DNA from: Mycolicibacterium lutetiense
GTDB lineage: Bacteria; Actinomycetota; Actinomycetes; Mycobacteriales; Mycobacteriaceae
NCBI RefSeq assembly: GCF_017876775.1
Contig: NZ_JAGIOP010000001.1
Span: 186,001-250,000, forward strand
Direction of reading: 5' to 3'
DNA length: 64,000 nucleotides
Position 1 is the first letter of the stretch, and each line of letters starts with the position of its first letter. The position numbers and the translations under genes are program-made. This document shows positions 26,453-34,770 of this stretch, in pieces. The notes under the pieces are model-generated. The model was not told the origin of the DNA. It made no database searches and saw only the letters and a program-made list of their open reading frames with translations.

Positions 26453-27055
26453 TCAGGGTGGGGTGGAGCTGTCTTCGACGGTGATCCGCAGCCGTGGCTT
26501 GTGCTCGGCGTCCGAACCGTCGACGCGATCCCACACCACATCCACCAGCGGCGCCAACAGCATTTCGCCCATCTGGCGAACCAGGACCGCCACGATCTGG
26601 GTGGACTCGCGGCGTTTGGTCGATGCACGACCAGATTTCCGTAGTGCGCTGACCTCTCGCTCGGTCAGGTCGACCAGGACGTCGAGGAGGTGCAGATTTT
26701 CGCCTGAGGGGTCCAGCAGCGCGCGGCGGACGTAGTTGGCCACCGGGGGGTTCGCGTCCAGCATCTTGCGCACGGCCTCATCGCGGGCCGCGGCCAACTG
26801 GGCGGGGCTGCCGGAATCCGGTGCCTCCGAGAGCGCCGCGGCGATGTGATCCACCACCAGCTGGTCGACGGCATCGCGCAGTCCGGCTTTCGTCTTGTAG
26901 TGGTGCTGTACCAGGCCGAGCGTGACACCTGCTTCGGAGGCGATGGCGCGCAACGAAATTCGGTCTTGTCCGTACTTCGAATACAGGTCCAGTGCGGCGT
27001 TGCGAATGCGGGCCTTGGCTGTCAGGTCCTCGTTCGTGGCCCGCGGGTTGACCAT
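26453..27055 (-). CDS. TetR-family transcriptional regulator
   Basis: A 200-residue regulator. The N-terminal helix-turn-helix is DLYSKYGQDRISLRAIASEAGVTLGLVQHHYKTKAGLRDAV. The ATG at 27055 has GGAGGAG seven bases upstream. It is divergent from an acyl-CoA dehydrogenase, with a TetR-type palindrome between them, so it likely represses that gene and itself in response to an acyl-CoA or related ligand. Confidence 0.87.
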   Translation of the reverse strand: MVNPRATNEDLTAKARIRNAALDLYSKYGQDRISLRAIASEAGVTLGLVQHHYKTKAGLRDAVDQLVVDHIAAALSEAPDSGSPAQLAAARDEAVRKMLDANPPVANYVRRALLDPSGENLHLLDVLVDLTEREVSALRKSGRASTKRRESTQIVAVLVRQMGEMLLAPLVDVVWDRVDGSDAEHKPRLRITVEDSSTPP

Positions 27056-27086
27056 GTCGCGCTCCTCCGGTACACCTGACTCTAGA

Positions 27087-27104
27087 ACAATACAGTTGTA
27101 TCGT
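27087..27104. promoter_or_regulatory. Palindrome between tetR and the acyl-CoA dehydrogenase gene
   Basis: An 18-bp imperfect inverted repeat with core ATACA-GT-TGTAT. It lies in the divergent intergenic region and is the likely operator of the neighbouring TetR protein. Confidence 0.5.
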
Positions 27105-27141
27105 AATTCGTTCTTGCATGACAACAGATGAGGTAGCGACG

Positions 27142-28305
27142 ATGTCCGAACTGTTCCCCGAGTATCGGGCGTCCTGGGAAACCGATCAGCATCGTGAACT
27201 TCGCCGCCACGCCGCGGAGTTCTTCCGCAAGGAGGCCACGCCCCATCAGGAACGCTGGGCCCGCAACCATCAGGTCGACCGCGAATTCTGGAACAAGCTC
27301 GGCGACGCCGGGTTGCTCGGTCTGGACCTGCCGGAGGAGTACGGCGGTGCCGGTGGGGACTTCGGATTTTCGGCCGTAGTCGCCGAGGAGCTTGCGCTGG
27401 CCCATGATTCGGCGTCGGGCTGGGTGGTCCACTCGCCGATCGTCGGGCACTACGTCAACACCTATGCCAATGCCGAACAGAAGCAGCGCTGGATGTCGAA
27501 GATCATCAGCGGTGAGGCGGTGCTGGCCATCGCGATGACCGAACCCGGCACGGGCTCGGACCTGCAGGCGGTACGGACCACGGCCGTGCGCGACGGCGAC
27601 GATTACGTCATCAACGGATCGAAGACGTTCATCTCCAACGGAACCCATTGCGATCTACTGGTGATCGTCGCGAAGACCGATCCGTCGCAAGGCGCGGCGG
27701 GAATCTCGCTGATCGTCGCCGAGACCAACGACGAACTGCAGGGCTTCGAACGTGGACGGGTGCTGGAGAAGGTCGGTCAGCACGGTCAGGACACGCGGGA
27801 GTTGTTCTTCTCCGACATGCGGGTCCCGGTCAAGAACCTGCTCGGTGAGCAAGAGGGCCGAGGCTTCTATCAGCTGATGGACCAGTTGGCCCGAGAGCGG
27901 CTGGCCATCGCATCGGTGTGCTCCGGTATGGCTGAGGCCGCCGTGGTGGAGGCGATCCACTACACGAAGGAACGCGAAGCGTTCGGCAAGCCGCTGATCG
28001 GCTTCCAGCACAACCGGTTTGCCCTGGCCGAGCTGAAAGCTGAAGTGCTGTCGATCAAGACGACCGTCGATTACTGCGTGCAGTCCTACATCGACGGGCG
28101 CATCGACTCGGCCACCGCGTCCATGGCCAAGCTGATCGCGGCCGACAAGGGTGTCGCCGTGGTGGACCGCTGTGTGCAGTTCTTCGGCGGGTACGGCTAC
28201 ATGATGGAGTACCCCATCGGACGGGCCTACGCGGCCGCGCGGGTCAACAAGATCTACGGCGGTACCAGCGAAATCATGAAAGAGATCATCAGTCGGTCCC
28301 TGTGA
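27142..28305 (+). CDS. Acyl-CoA dehydrogenase
   Basis: A 387-residue flavoprotein of the acyl-CoA dehydrogenase family. It has the first signature AIAMTEPGTGSDLQAVRTTA, the substrate/FAD segment YVINGSKTFISNG, and a C-terminal QFFGGYGYMMEYPIGRAYAAARVNKIYGGTSEI (cited for its GGTSEI end) with the position of the catalytic base Glu. It introduces a 2,3-double bond in acyl-CoA during beta-oxidation. ATG 27142 is preferred over 27118 because GAGG lies eight bases upstream. Probably controlled by the divergent TetR. Confidence 0.92.
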   Translation: MSELFPEYRASWETDQHRELRRHAAEFFRKEATPHQERWARNHQVDREFWNKLGDAGLLGLDLPEEYGGAGGDFGFSAVVAEELALAHDSASGWVVHSPIVGHYVNTYANAEQKQRWMSKIISGEAVLAIAMTEPGTGSDLQAVRTTAVRDGDDYVINGSKTFISNGTHCDLLVIVAKTDPSQGAAGISLIVAETNDELQGFERGRVLEKVGQHGQDTRELFFSDMRVPVKNLLGEQEGRGFYQLMDQLARERLAIASVCSGMAEAAVVEAIHYTKEREAFGKPLIGFQHNRFALAELKAEVLSIKTTVDYCVQSYIDGRIDSATASMAKLIAADKGVAVVDRCVQFFGGYGYMMEYPIGRAYAAARVNKIYGGTSEIMKEIISRSL

Positions 28306-28331
28306 TGCCCGGGCTGTGACATCGTTGAAGG

Positions 28332-28736
28332 ATGAGTAGTGACGGGTACAGCGTCGATGACGACGACCAGTTGACTCAGGAGGACACCCTGATCGATCGG
28401 GGTGTCGACGACTTGCTCGACGAGGGTTATTCGCCGCCTGATCACTGGCGGGAACCGCGTGACCACGAGACCCTCGATGAGCTGCTGGCCGAGGAAGAAC
28501 CCGACCCCGCGATGCAGCTCGACGATCCCGCCTATCTCGACGAGCAGGGCGGCGACGACGAGGTCGGGGACTTGCGGTCAGGTCGCCTGGTGGCCCCCAA
28601 TGCGGGCTTCGGCGCGGACGACGAGGCAGAGCTGCTCGGGACCGACGTCGGCATCGATGGTGGTGCGGCCTCCGCTGAAGAGGCCGCGATGCACATCATC
28701 CCGCCGTCGTCACTGGATGGCGGTCCGTCGTTCTAG
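28332..28736 (+). CDS. DUF5709 family acidic protein
   Basis: A 134-residue, very acidic, soluble protein of the actinobacterial DUF5709 family: DDQLTQEDTLIDRGVDDLLDEGYSPP followed by HETLDELLAEEEPD (segments given separately) and a C-terminal EEAAMHI. Function unknown. It starts 27 bases after the acyl-CoA dehydrogenase stop and its end overlaps the convergent MFS gene by 27 bases. Confidence 0.8.
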   Translation: MSSDGYSVDDDDQLTQEDTLIDRGVDDLLDEGYSPPDHWREPRDHETLDELLAEEEPDPAMQLDDPAYLDEQGGDDEVGDLRSGRLVAPNAGFGADDEAELLGTDVGIDGGAASAEEAAMHIIPPSSLDGGPSF

Positions 28737-29921
28737 CGCCACCGACACGGTGAACACCAGCAGTCCGCCGACGGCCAGCAGTGCCCCTGCCGCGGCCGGG
28801 GCCGTGTAGCCGAGGCCGGCTGCGATCACCAGGCCGCCCACCCAGGCGCCGGTGGCATTGCCGATGTTGAGCGCGGAATGGTTGAGTGCGGCGGCCAGCG
28901 TCTGGGCATCGTGGGCGACGTCCATCAGCCGGGTCTGCAACGCCGGGCCGACGGCCGAGCCGGCCACCCCGACGCCGAACAGCAGCGGCAGCGCGGTCCA
29001 CGGGCTGTGCGACCCCAGCGAGAACGCGGCCAGCAGCACCGCCAGGGAGCCCAGCGCCAGATACAACGCGCGGACCACCGAGGTGTCGGCCAACCGGCCG
29101 CCGATCAGGTTGCCGACCACCATGCCGAGGCCGAACACCATGAGCGCCACCGGAACCATGGACCGGGACAGGCCGGTCACATCGGTCATCGTGGTGCTGA
29201 TGTAGGTGTACACCGCGAACATGCCGCCGAAGCCGATCATGCCGACAAGCACGGCGAGCCACACCTGCGGTCGGCGTAGCGCTCCGAGTTCGGTCAGTGG
29301 ACTGGTGACGTGCATGGACCGCAGCTGTTTCGGTAGCCAGCGCCACTGGGCGGCCAACGTGATCAGGCCGACGCCGACCACCAGGCCGAATGCGCTGCGC
29401 CAGCCGAGGGCCTGGCCGAGCCAGGACGCCAGCGGGACACCCAGCACGGTCGCGACGGTCAGGCCGCAGAGCACGTAGGCCACGGCCTTGGCCCGGTTCT
29501 GTGGACCCATCAGGTGGGCGGCCGCCAGTGCGGCGATCCCGAAGAACGCGCCATGTGGCAGGCCGGCGACGAACCGGGCGATGACCAGGGTCGGATAGGT
29601 CGGCGCCAGCATGCTGGCCACGTTGCCGAGGGTGAAGACCGCCATCAGCGTGAGCAGCAGTGCCTTGCGCGGCCAGCGCGCGGTGAGCGCGGCGATCACG
29701 GGCGCACCAACCACCACGCCCAGCGCATAGGCGGAAATCACGTGGCCCGCGGTGGGCTCGGAGATGCCGAAGCCGGTGGCGATGTCGGGCAGCAGGCCCA
29801 TCGCGACGAATTCGGTGGTGCCGATCCCGAAGCCGCCGAGGGCCAGGGCGAACACTGCGAGCATGCGCACCGTGGGGTCGGGAGCGACGATTGAGCGTGC
29901 ACGTTCGAGGGAGGTCGTCAT
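28710..29921 (-). CDS. MFS transporter, DHA1 (AraJ/arabinose-efflux-like) family
   Basis: A 403-residue transporter with 12 predicted membrane helices. It has FGIGTTEFVAMGLLPDIA in helix 1 and the loop ARFVAGLPHGAFFGIAA, both typical of DHA1 drug/sugar exporters. The substrate is unknown. No regulator is adjacent, although a short inverted repeat lies at 30035-30051 upstream. Confidence 0.85.
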   Translation of the reverse strand: MTTSLERARSIVAPDPTVRMLAVFALALGGFGIGTTEFVAMGLLPDIATGFGISEPTAGHVISAYALGVVVGAPVIAALTARWPRKALLLTLMAVFTLGNVASMLAPTYPTLVIARFVAGLPHGAFFGIAALAAAHLMGPQNRAKAVAYVLCGLTVATVLGVPLASWLGQALGWRSAFGLVVGVGLITLAAQWRWLPKQLRSMHVTSPLTELGALRRPQVWLAVLVGMIGFGGMFAVYTYISTTMTDVTGLSRSMVPVALMVFGLGMVVGNLIGGRLADTSVVRALYLALGSLAVLLAAFSLGSHSPWTALPLLFGVGVAGSAVGPALQTRLMDVAHDAQTLAAALNHSALNIGNATGAWVGGLVIAAGLGYTAPAAAGALLAVGGLLVFTVSVALERRTAIQ

Positions 29922-30034
29922 TCGCAGGCTTTCCGAGGGGGCACGGACTGAAGCTCTCGGACAGCGTTGGCGAGAACGGCGGGTGCAACGCTAACGCCGC
30001 GCCCGCTGTTCCCTCAACCTGTTCTCTCGACCCG

Positions 30035-30051
30035 CGTCAACAATCTTGACG
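30035..30051. promoter_or_regulatory. Short inverted repeat upstream of the MFS gene
   Basis: CGTCAA and TTGACG flank a five-base centre. It lies 114 bases before the MFS start and 50 bases after the LLM stop. It could be an operator or chance; nothing else was seen in this 180-base gap. Confidence 0.2.
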
Positions 30052-30100
30052 ATCTCCCAAACAACATCCGACCTGCAGAGGTTGGCGGACGCGCGCAGAG

Positions 30101-30964
30101 TCAGACCTTGGCGATGACGTTCTCGGCAAACTTCTCCAGGTGGCGGATCTTGCGGTCCAGCGGCTCGGGGTCGTCGCCCTTGATGTAGGGCAGACGGAAG
30201 CCCACGATCACGTCGGTGACGCCCTTGTCCTCGAGTCGTTTGATGCCGTCGGGCGTGTACGCGTCGGCCGAGATCACGTGGACCTCGAACGGCCCGGTCC
30301 GACCCTCCTCTTCACGGATCTCGTTGAGCCGTTTGAGGAGGAGGTCGAGGTCGTCGGTGCCGCCGCCGTGCATCCAGCCGTCGTTGCGGGCCGCGCGACG
30401 CAGGGCCGCCTCGGCGTGCCCGCCGACGAGGATGGACACCGGCTTCGAGGGTGCCGGGCTCATCTTGGTCTTGGGAATGTCGTAGAACTCGCCCTGGTAC
30501 TCGAAGTAATCACCGCTGGTCAGTCCACGGATGATGTCGATGCACTCGTCCATGCGCTTGCCGCGCCGCGCGAACGGCACACCCATCAACTCGTAGTCCT
30601 CGGGCCACGGGCTGGTGCCGACCCCGAGCCCCAGTCGGTTGTCGAACAGCGCATTGAGTGAGCCGACCTGCTTGGCCACCAAGGCCGGTGGGCGGATCGG
30701 CAGCTTCAGGACGAAGAAGTTGAACTTGAGCGTGGTGGTGACGGCGCACAGGGCCGACGCCATCACGAAGGCTTCGATGAAGGGTTTGCCGTCCAGGAAC
30801 TCACGGTTGCCGTCAGGGGTGTACGGGTACTTCGAATCGGATTCGAAGGGGTAGGCGACGCTGTCGGCAATGGTCATGGCGTGATAGCCGGCCGCCTCGG
30901 CCGCCTGGGCCAGCGGGATGTAGTAGGTGGGATCGGTCATGGCTTCGGCATAGGTGAACCGCAT
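30101..30964 (-). CDS. LLM-class oxidoreductase (Rv0940c-like), KstR-box controlled
   Basis: A 287-residue luciferase-superfamily protein. Motifs include MRFTYAEAMTDPTYYIPLA, LGLGVGTSPWPEDYELMG and PVSILVGGHAEAALRRAARN. Many relatives use F420. It resembles Rv0940c by order and type. ATG 30964 puts the perfect KstR-like palindrome only 11 bases upstream, overlapping the expected promoter, so repression by KstR and a role in sterol metabolism are likely. Divergent from an MFS gene 61 bases away. Confidence 0.85.
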   Translation of the reverse strand: MRFTYAEAMTDPTYYIPLAQAAEAAGYHAMTIADSVAYPFESDSKYPYTPDGNREFLDGKPFIEAFVMASALCAVTTTLKFNFFVLKLPIRPPALVAKQVGSLNALFDNRLGLGVGTSPWPEDYELMGVPFARRGKRMDECIDIIRGLTSGDYFEYQGEFYDIPKTKMSPAPSKPVSILVGGHAEAALRRAARNDGWMHGGGTDDLDLLLKRLNEIREEEGRTGPFEVHVISADAYTPDGIKRLEDKGVTDVIVGFRLPYIKGDDPEPLDRKIRHLEKFAENVIAKV

Positions 30965-30974
30965 GGTGTACACA

Positions 30975-30990
30975 CTAGAACGTGTTCTAG
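30975..30990. promoter_or_regulatory. Perfect KstR-like operator
   Basis: CTAGAACGTGTTCTAG is a perfect 16-base palindrome, and its inner 14 bases fit TnnAACnnGTTnnA exactly. It sits between the divergent LLM and MFS genes and could control both. Confidence 0.75.
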
Positions 30991-31025
30991 TTCTGTGGGG
31001 CTGATCGGGCAGGCATGATGACCCC

Positions 31026-32213
31026 ATGCCGGCCTGGCTGACCCGCAACGTCCGGGTCCTGTCGGCGGTGTCCTTCCTGCAGGACACCGCGAGTGAGCTG
31101 CTCTACCCACTGCTGCCGATCTATCTGACGACCGTGCTCGGCGCCCCACCCGCAGTGGTCGGTGCGGTGGAGGGCGTCGCCGAGGGCGCCGCCGCGATGA
31201 CCAAACTGGCCGCCGGCCCCCTTGGCGACCGATTCTCCAAGCGGCCCTTGATCGCCACCGGCTACGGCATGGCGGCCCTGGGCAAGGTCATGGTCGCCGC
31301 CGCCGGGGGGTGGTCCGGTGTGCTCGCAGGTCGCGTGGTGGACCGGCTGGGCAAGGGGGTTCGCGGTGCGCCGCGCGATGCCCTCCTGGTCACCGACATC
31401 GACGCCGCCGCCCGCGGCCGGGTGTTCGGGTTCCACCGCGCCATGGACACATTCGGGGCAGTTGTCGGTCCGCTGCTGGGTCTGGCCGCCTATGAATTGC
31501 TCGACCATCAGATCGCGCCACTGCTGTGGGTGGCCGTGGTACCCGCGGTGCTCAGCGTTGCCCTCGTGTTCCTGGTTTCGGAAAAGGGCAGAGGGAAGGG
31601 CCGCACCCAGCCGCGCGCGGAGCGTCAGCCGGTATTCGCCCGGGTGCGCGACCTACCGGGCCGGTTCTGGCGGGTGACAGCCGTGCTGGTGGCATTCGGC
31701 CTGGTGAATTTTCCCGACGCGCTGCTGTTGTTGCGGCTCAACGAGATCGGCTTCTCCGTCGTCGAGGTGATCCTGGCCTACGTCACCTACAACGCGGTGT
31801 ACGCCATCTCCAGTTTCCCGGCCGGGCTGCTGGCCGACCGGATCGGCCGGCTGCCGGTATTCGGTATCGGCCTGGTGTTCTTCGCGATCGGCTATGCCGG
31901 GCTGGGTTTGACGACCGATCCGCTGACGGCCTGGCTGCTGATCGGGGCCTACGGCCTGTTCACCGGCTGCACCGACGGGGTCAGCAAGGCCTGGGTGTCC
32001 TCGCTCGTCGGCTCTGACCTACAGGGCAGTGCACAGGGAGTGTTCCAGGGGCTCAGTGGTTTTGCCGTGCTGGGCGCCGGGGTGTGGGCCGGGCTGGCAT
32101 GGACTGCGATTCCAGGTCAGCCCGGCCAACTGCCGCTGGTGATCTCCGGGATCTGTGGTGCGGTGTTCGCGGTCGGGTTGCTCGGCCGTTCGGCGCTTAC
32201 CCGGCGGCGCTGA
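31026..32213 (+). CDS. MFS transporter
   Basis: A 395-residue transporter with about 12 helices. It starts MPAWLTRNVRVLSAVSFLQDTASELLYPLLP and has the loop LGDRFSKRPLIATGYG and RLGKGVRGAPRDALL, the latter typical of a subgroup of bacterial MFS proteins (UhpC/YfcJ-like annotations are common). Substrate unknown. Shares the KstR-like intergenic region with the LLM gene, so sterol-linked transport is possible. Its end overlaps the convergent diiron gene by 17 bases. Confidence 0.83.
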   Translation: MPAWLTRNVRVLSAVSFLQDTASELLYPLLPIYLTTVLGAPPAVVGAVEGVAEGAAAMTKLAAGPLGDRFSKRPLIATGYGMAALGKVMVAAAGGWSGVLAGRVVDRLGKGVRGAPRDALLVTDIDAAARGRVFGFHRAMDTFGAVVGPLLGLAAYELLDHQIAPLLWVAVVPAVLSVALVFLVSEKGRGKGRTQPRAERQPVFARVRDLPGRFWRVTAVLVAFGLVNFPDALLLLRLNEIGFSVVEVILAYVTYNAVYAISSFPAGLLADRIGRLPVFGIGLVFFAIGYAGLGLTTDPLTAWLLIGAYGLFTGCTDGVSKAWVSSLVGSDLQGSAQGVFQGLSGFAVLGAGVWAGLAWTAIPGQPGQLPLVISGICGAVFAVGLLGRSALTRRR

Positions 32214-33477
32214 CTTCCGACTCGTCGGCACCGTCCAGTTCGAAGGGCGGTTCACCGACGCCGGCGACGGAGTGCGTGCCCTGCGAGGTGCGCTCGGTGA
32301 TGCGGGCGTCGACGGTTCGGGTGCCGATGGTCAGGCGTACGGGCCCGGAGGCGACGGTGCTCGGTGCATCGAGAATCGTTCCGCGCCAGTGGTAGCGGCC
32401 GTCGATCGGATCCAGGTGGCCGGCCAGCCGCACATGCACCCGGCGATCGCCGTCACCGTTGTCGAGGATCGCGAGCCCGTCGAACACCTCTTCGGTGACG
32501 CCGGTCCCGGAAATCTCGGGAGTACCCGCTGAGCCGGTGAGGCCACGCGGGGCCTTCGCCGGAAGGAAGCCGGAGCGACGCCACATCCGCCGCCCGATGC
32601 GTCCCATCAGCCCGACCTCTTCGAGGAAAGCTGCCAGTGGGGCGAATCCCGAGATCTGCACCTCGTGACGGTGTGCGCTGGCCCGGGCCATCCGGCGCGC
32701 GGCGCGGGCGTTCAGGCCAACGCGCGCGTACTGCACCTTGTTGGTGAACAGATATCGGAAGAAGAACCCGCCGACCCCGTTGAGGTTGGCCACCCACACC
32801 CGCTGGTACCAGCGCATCGACGGCGTGCGCTGGCGCAGTCCGTCACGTGCGAACTGGATGTGGCGGGCCTCCTCGGTGACGTGAATGCGCATGAGGCGCT
32901 GCACCATCGGCTGCAACTCGGGGTCGTCCATCATCTGCCGCTGCAGCGAGTCGAAGATCTCCTCACCGATCAGCGCGGCCACCCACAGCACCGAGCCGCG
33001 GAAGAAGAACGGCAGCGTGTTGATGATCATGCGTTGGTACAGCCGCGGCCGTACCGGTTTGGCGCCGATCTTGTCGATGGCCTTGCCGAACATCACCATG
33101 TGACGGGTCTCGTCGCCGAGTTCGGTGAGCTCGTAGTGCGTGGAATTCGAGGTGGGGTCTTGGTGCATCATCTTGCGCAGCAGTGCCTGGTTGAGGATGT
33201 TTTCGAACCAGATGCCCGCCGAGAGGGTGTTGGCCAGCTCCTCGCGGGACAGCTCGATCTGCTCTTTGCGGGACATGCCGTCCCACAATGGGGTTCCGTA
33301 CAGCGACACGATCGTCGGCGGCAGGAAGAACTTGTCCGGATCGATCGGCGCCTGCCAGTCGATGTCCACCACCGGCGCGTATGACTTGCGAACCGAACCC
33401 TTGAGCAGACGTTCGGAGAACGCGTCCCGCCGCGCGGCGTTGGCCGAGCCTTCGCCGGGTCTGATCGAAGTTGTCAC
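32197..33477 (-). CDS. Diiron oxygenase-like (AurF-type) protein with C-terminal DUF4873
   Basis: A 426-residue two-part protein. The N-terminal ferritin-like part (about 1-280) shows two Glu/His helices: ELTELGDETRHMVMFGKAID and RIHVTEEARHIQFARDG, the ExxxH/EExxH ligands of a diiron centre as in AurF-type N-oxygenases. The C-terminal part (about 315-415) reads FDGLAILDNGDGDRRVHVRLAG and matches the DUF4873 layout. Substrate unknown. GTG 33477 is chosen for the AGGGAA eight bases upstream. Divergent from cobF. Confidence 0.82.
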   Translation of the reverse strand: MTTSIRPGEGSANAARRDAFSERLLKGSVRKSYAPVVDIDWQAPIDPDKFFLPPTIVSLYGTPLWDGMSRKEQIELSREELANTLSAGIWFENILNQALLRKMMHQDPTSNSTHYELTELGDETRHMVMFGKAIDKIGAKPVRPRLYQRMIINTLPFFFRGSVLWVAALIGEEIFDSLQRQMMDDPELQPMVQRLMRIHVTEEARHIQFARDGLRQRTPSMRWYQRVWVANLNGVGGFFFRYLFTNKVQYARVGLNARAARRMARASAHRHEVQISGFAPLAAFLEEVGLMGRIGRRMWRRSGFLPAKAPRGLTGSAGTPEISGTGVTEEVFDGLAILDNGDGDRRVHVRLAGHLDPIDGRYHWRGTILDAPSTVASGPVRLTIGTRTVDARITERTSQGTHSVAGVGEPPFELDGADESEVSAAG

Positions 33478-33547
33478 CGTTGACGTTCCCTTCGTTTGTG
33501 GTCCCACTCACTTCGACGTTAGGTACCGACAATGCATGATGTCAATA

Positions 33548-33570
33548 CCCCGGGTACCGGATACCTGGGG
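33548..33570. promoter_or_regulatory. Imperfect palindrome between the diiron and cobF genes
   Basis: CCCCGGGTA and TACCTGGGG flank five bases, with one mismatched pair. It lies in the 124-base divergent region and may be an operator; the cognate protein is unknown. Confidence 0.3.
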
Positions 33571-33601
33571 TCCCCGATTTCGGTTCGGTTAACCTTCGAC
33601 A

Positions 33602-34372
33602 GTGCGTCGTATCCATGTCATCGGAATAGGTGCCGGTGATCCGGACTTCGTCACGGCCCAGGCCGTTTCCGCGCTCAATGACACGCAGGTGTTCTTCGCG
33701 ATGGACAAGGGTCCTCGTCGAGGCGCGGCGGACGAACTGGTCGCGGTGCGCAAGCTGATCTGCGACCGTTTCATCCGGGTCGAATCCGGGGAACCCGGCT
33801 ACCGCTTCGTCGAATTGGTCGATCCGCCGCGCGCCGCGGCCGGCGACACACCGGGCTACCGCCAGGTGGTGGCGGACTGGCATGCCGAGCGGGCCCGGAT
33901 CTGGGCCGCGGCCATCGAAACCGAACTGGACGACGGTGCCACCGGGTCGTTTCTTGCCTGGGGGGATCCGTCGCTGTACGACAGCACGCTGCGGATCCTG
34001 GAGAAAGTGGCCGAGTACCTCGACATCCAATACGACGTGATCCCCGGCATCACCGCAATCCAGGTGCTGACCGCCCGGCATCGCATCCCGCTCAACGACG
34101 TCGGCGAACCGGTGCTGATCACCACCGGGCGTCAGTTGCGTGAGCACGGGCTGACCGGAAGCGCCGTGGTGATGCTGGATGCGGACTGCTCATTTCAGCA
34201 GTGCGCACCGCAGACCCGCATCTGGTGGGGCGCCTATCTGGGCACCGCCGACGAGTTGCTCTATGCCGGAACGGTGGGCGAGATCGGCGACGAAATCGTT
34301 GCCGCACGTACCGAAGCGCGAACACGCCATGGCTGGATCATGGACACATACCTGCTGCGCTCGGCAGACTAG
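33602..34372 (+). CDS. cobF: Precorrin-6A synthase (deacetylating) CobF
   Basis: A 256-residue SAM-dependent tetrapyrrole methyltransferase. It begins MRRIHVIGIGAGDPDFVTAQAV and contains FLAWGDPSLYDSTLRILE and YDVIPGITAIQVLTARH, the family signatures. CobF methylates C-1 of precorrin-5 and releases acetate in aerobic cobalamin synthesis. Known from the literature: cobF is missing from the M. tuberculosis complex but present in many other mycobacteria. The start is GTG 33602. No other cob gene lies in the window and I found no cobalamin riboswitch upstream. Confidence 0.92.
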   Translation: MRRIHVIGIGAGDPDFVTAQAVSALNDTQVFFAMDKGPRRGAADELVAVRKLICDRFIRVESGEPGYRFVELVDPPRAAAGDTPGYRQVVADWHAERARIWAAAIETELDDGATGSFLAWGDPSLYDSTLRILEKVAEYLDIQYDVIPGITAIQVLTARHRIPLNDVGEPVLITTGRQLREHGLTGSAVVMLDADCSFQQCAPQTRIWWGAYLGTADELLYAGTVGEIGDEIVAARTEARTRHGWIMDTYLLRSAD

Positions 34373-34378
34373 ACATCC

Positions 34379-34762
34379 ATGAGCTCATTTCTCCTGCGCG
34401 CCGCGATAACCGGATTCGCGCTCTGGGTGGTCACTCTCATCGTGCCGGGGATCTACTTCATCGGAGGTGACTCGACCATCGCGAGGGTCGGCATCATCTT
34501 CGTCGTCGCGGTGATCTTCGGTCTGGTCAACGCCTTCATCAAGCCGATCGTGCAGATCCTGTCGATCCCGCTCTACATCCTCACCCTCGGCCTGATCCAC
34601 ATCGTGATCAATGCGCTGATGCTGTGGATCACGTCGTGGATCACCGACAACACCACCCACTGGGGTCTGCACATCGACGAGTTCTGGTGGACCGCCATCT
34701 GGGCGGCCATCGTGCTGTCGCTGGTGAGCTGGCTGTTGTCGTTCGTCAAGGCGCTCGCCTAG
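34379..34762 (+). CDS. Phage-holin-4-like small membrane protein
   Basis: A 127-residue protein with four membrane segments (about 8-28, 36-56, 60-85 and 103-124). The middle reads FVVAVIFGLVNAFIKPIVQI and LGLIHIVINALMLWITSW, the pattern of the holin-4 superfamily found widely in bacterial chromosomes. Role unknown; no phage genes are nearby. It follows cobF by six bases and precedes the glycosylase by eight, so all three may form an operon. Confidence 0.82.
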   Translation: MSSFLLRAAITGFALWVVTLIVPGIYFIGGDSTIARVGIIFVVAVIFGLVNAFIKPIVQILSIPLYILTLGLIHIVINALMLWITSWITDNTTHWGLHIDEFWWTAIWAAIVLSLVSWLLSFVKALA

Positions 34763-34770
34763 GACGCGCC

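Noticed and set aside
33480..33600. A cobalamin riboswitch before cobF
   Set aside because: Only 124 bases separate the divergent genes and no B12-box or long structured leader is seen.
34379..34762. A prophage remnant marked by a holin
   Set aside because: Only a holin-4-like fold is present; neighbours are ordinary chromosomal genes and no other phage gene exists.
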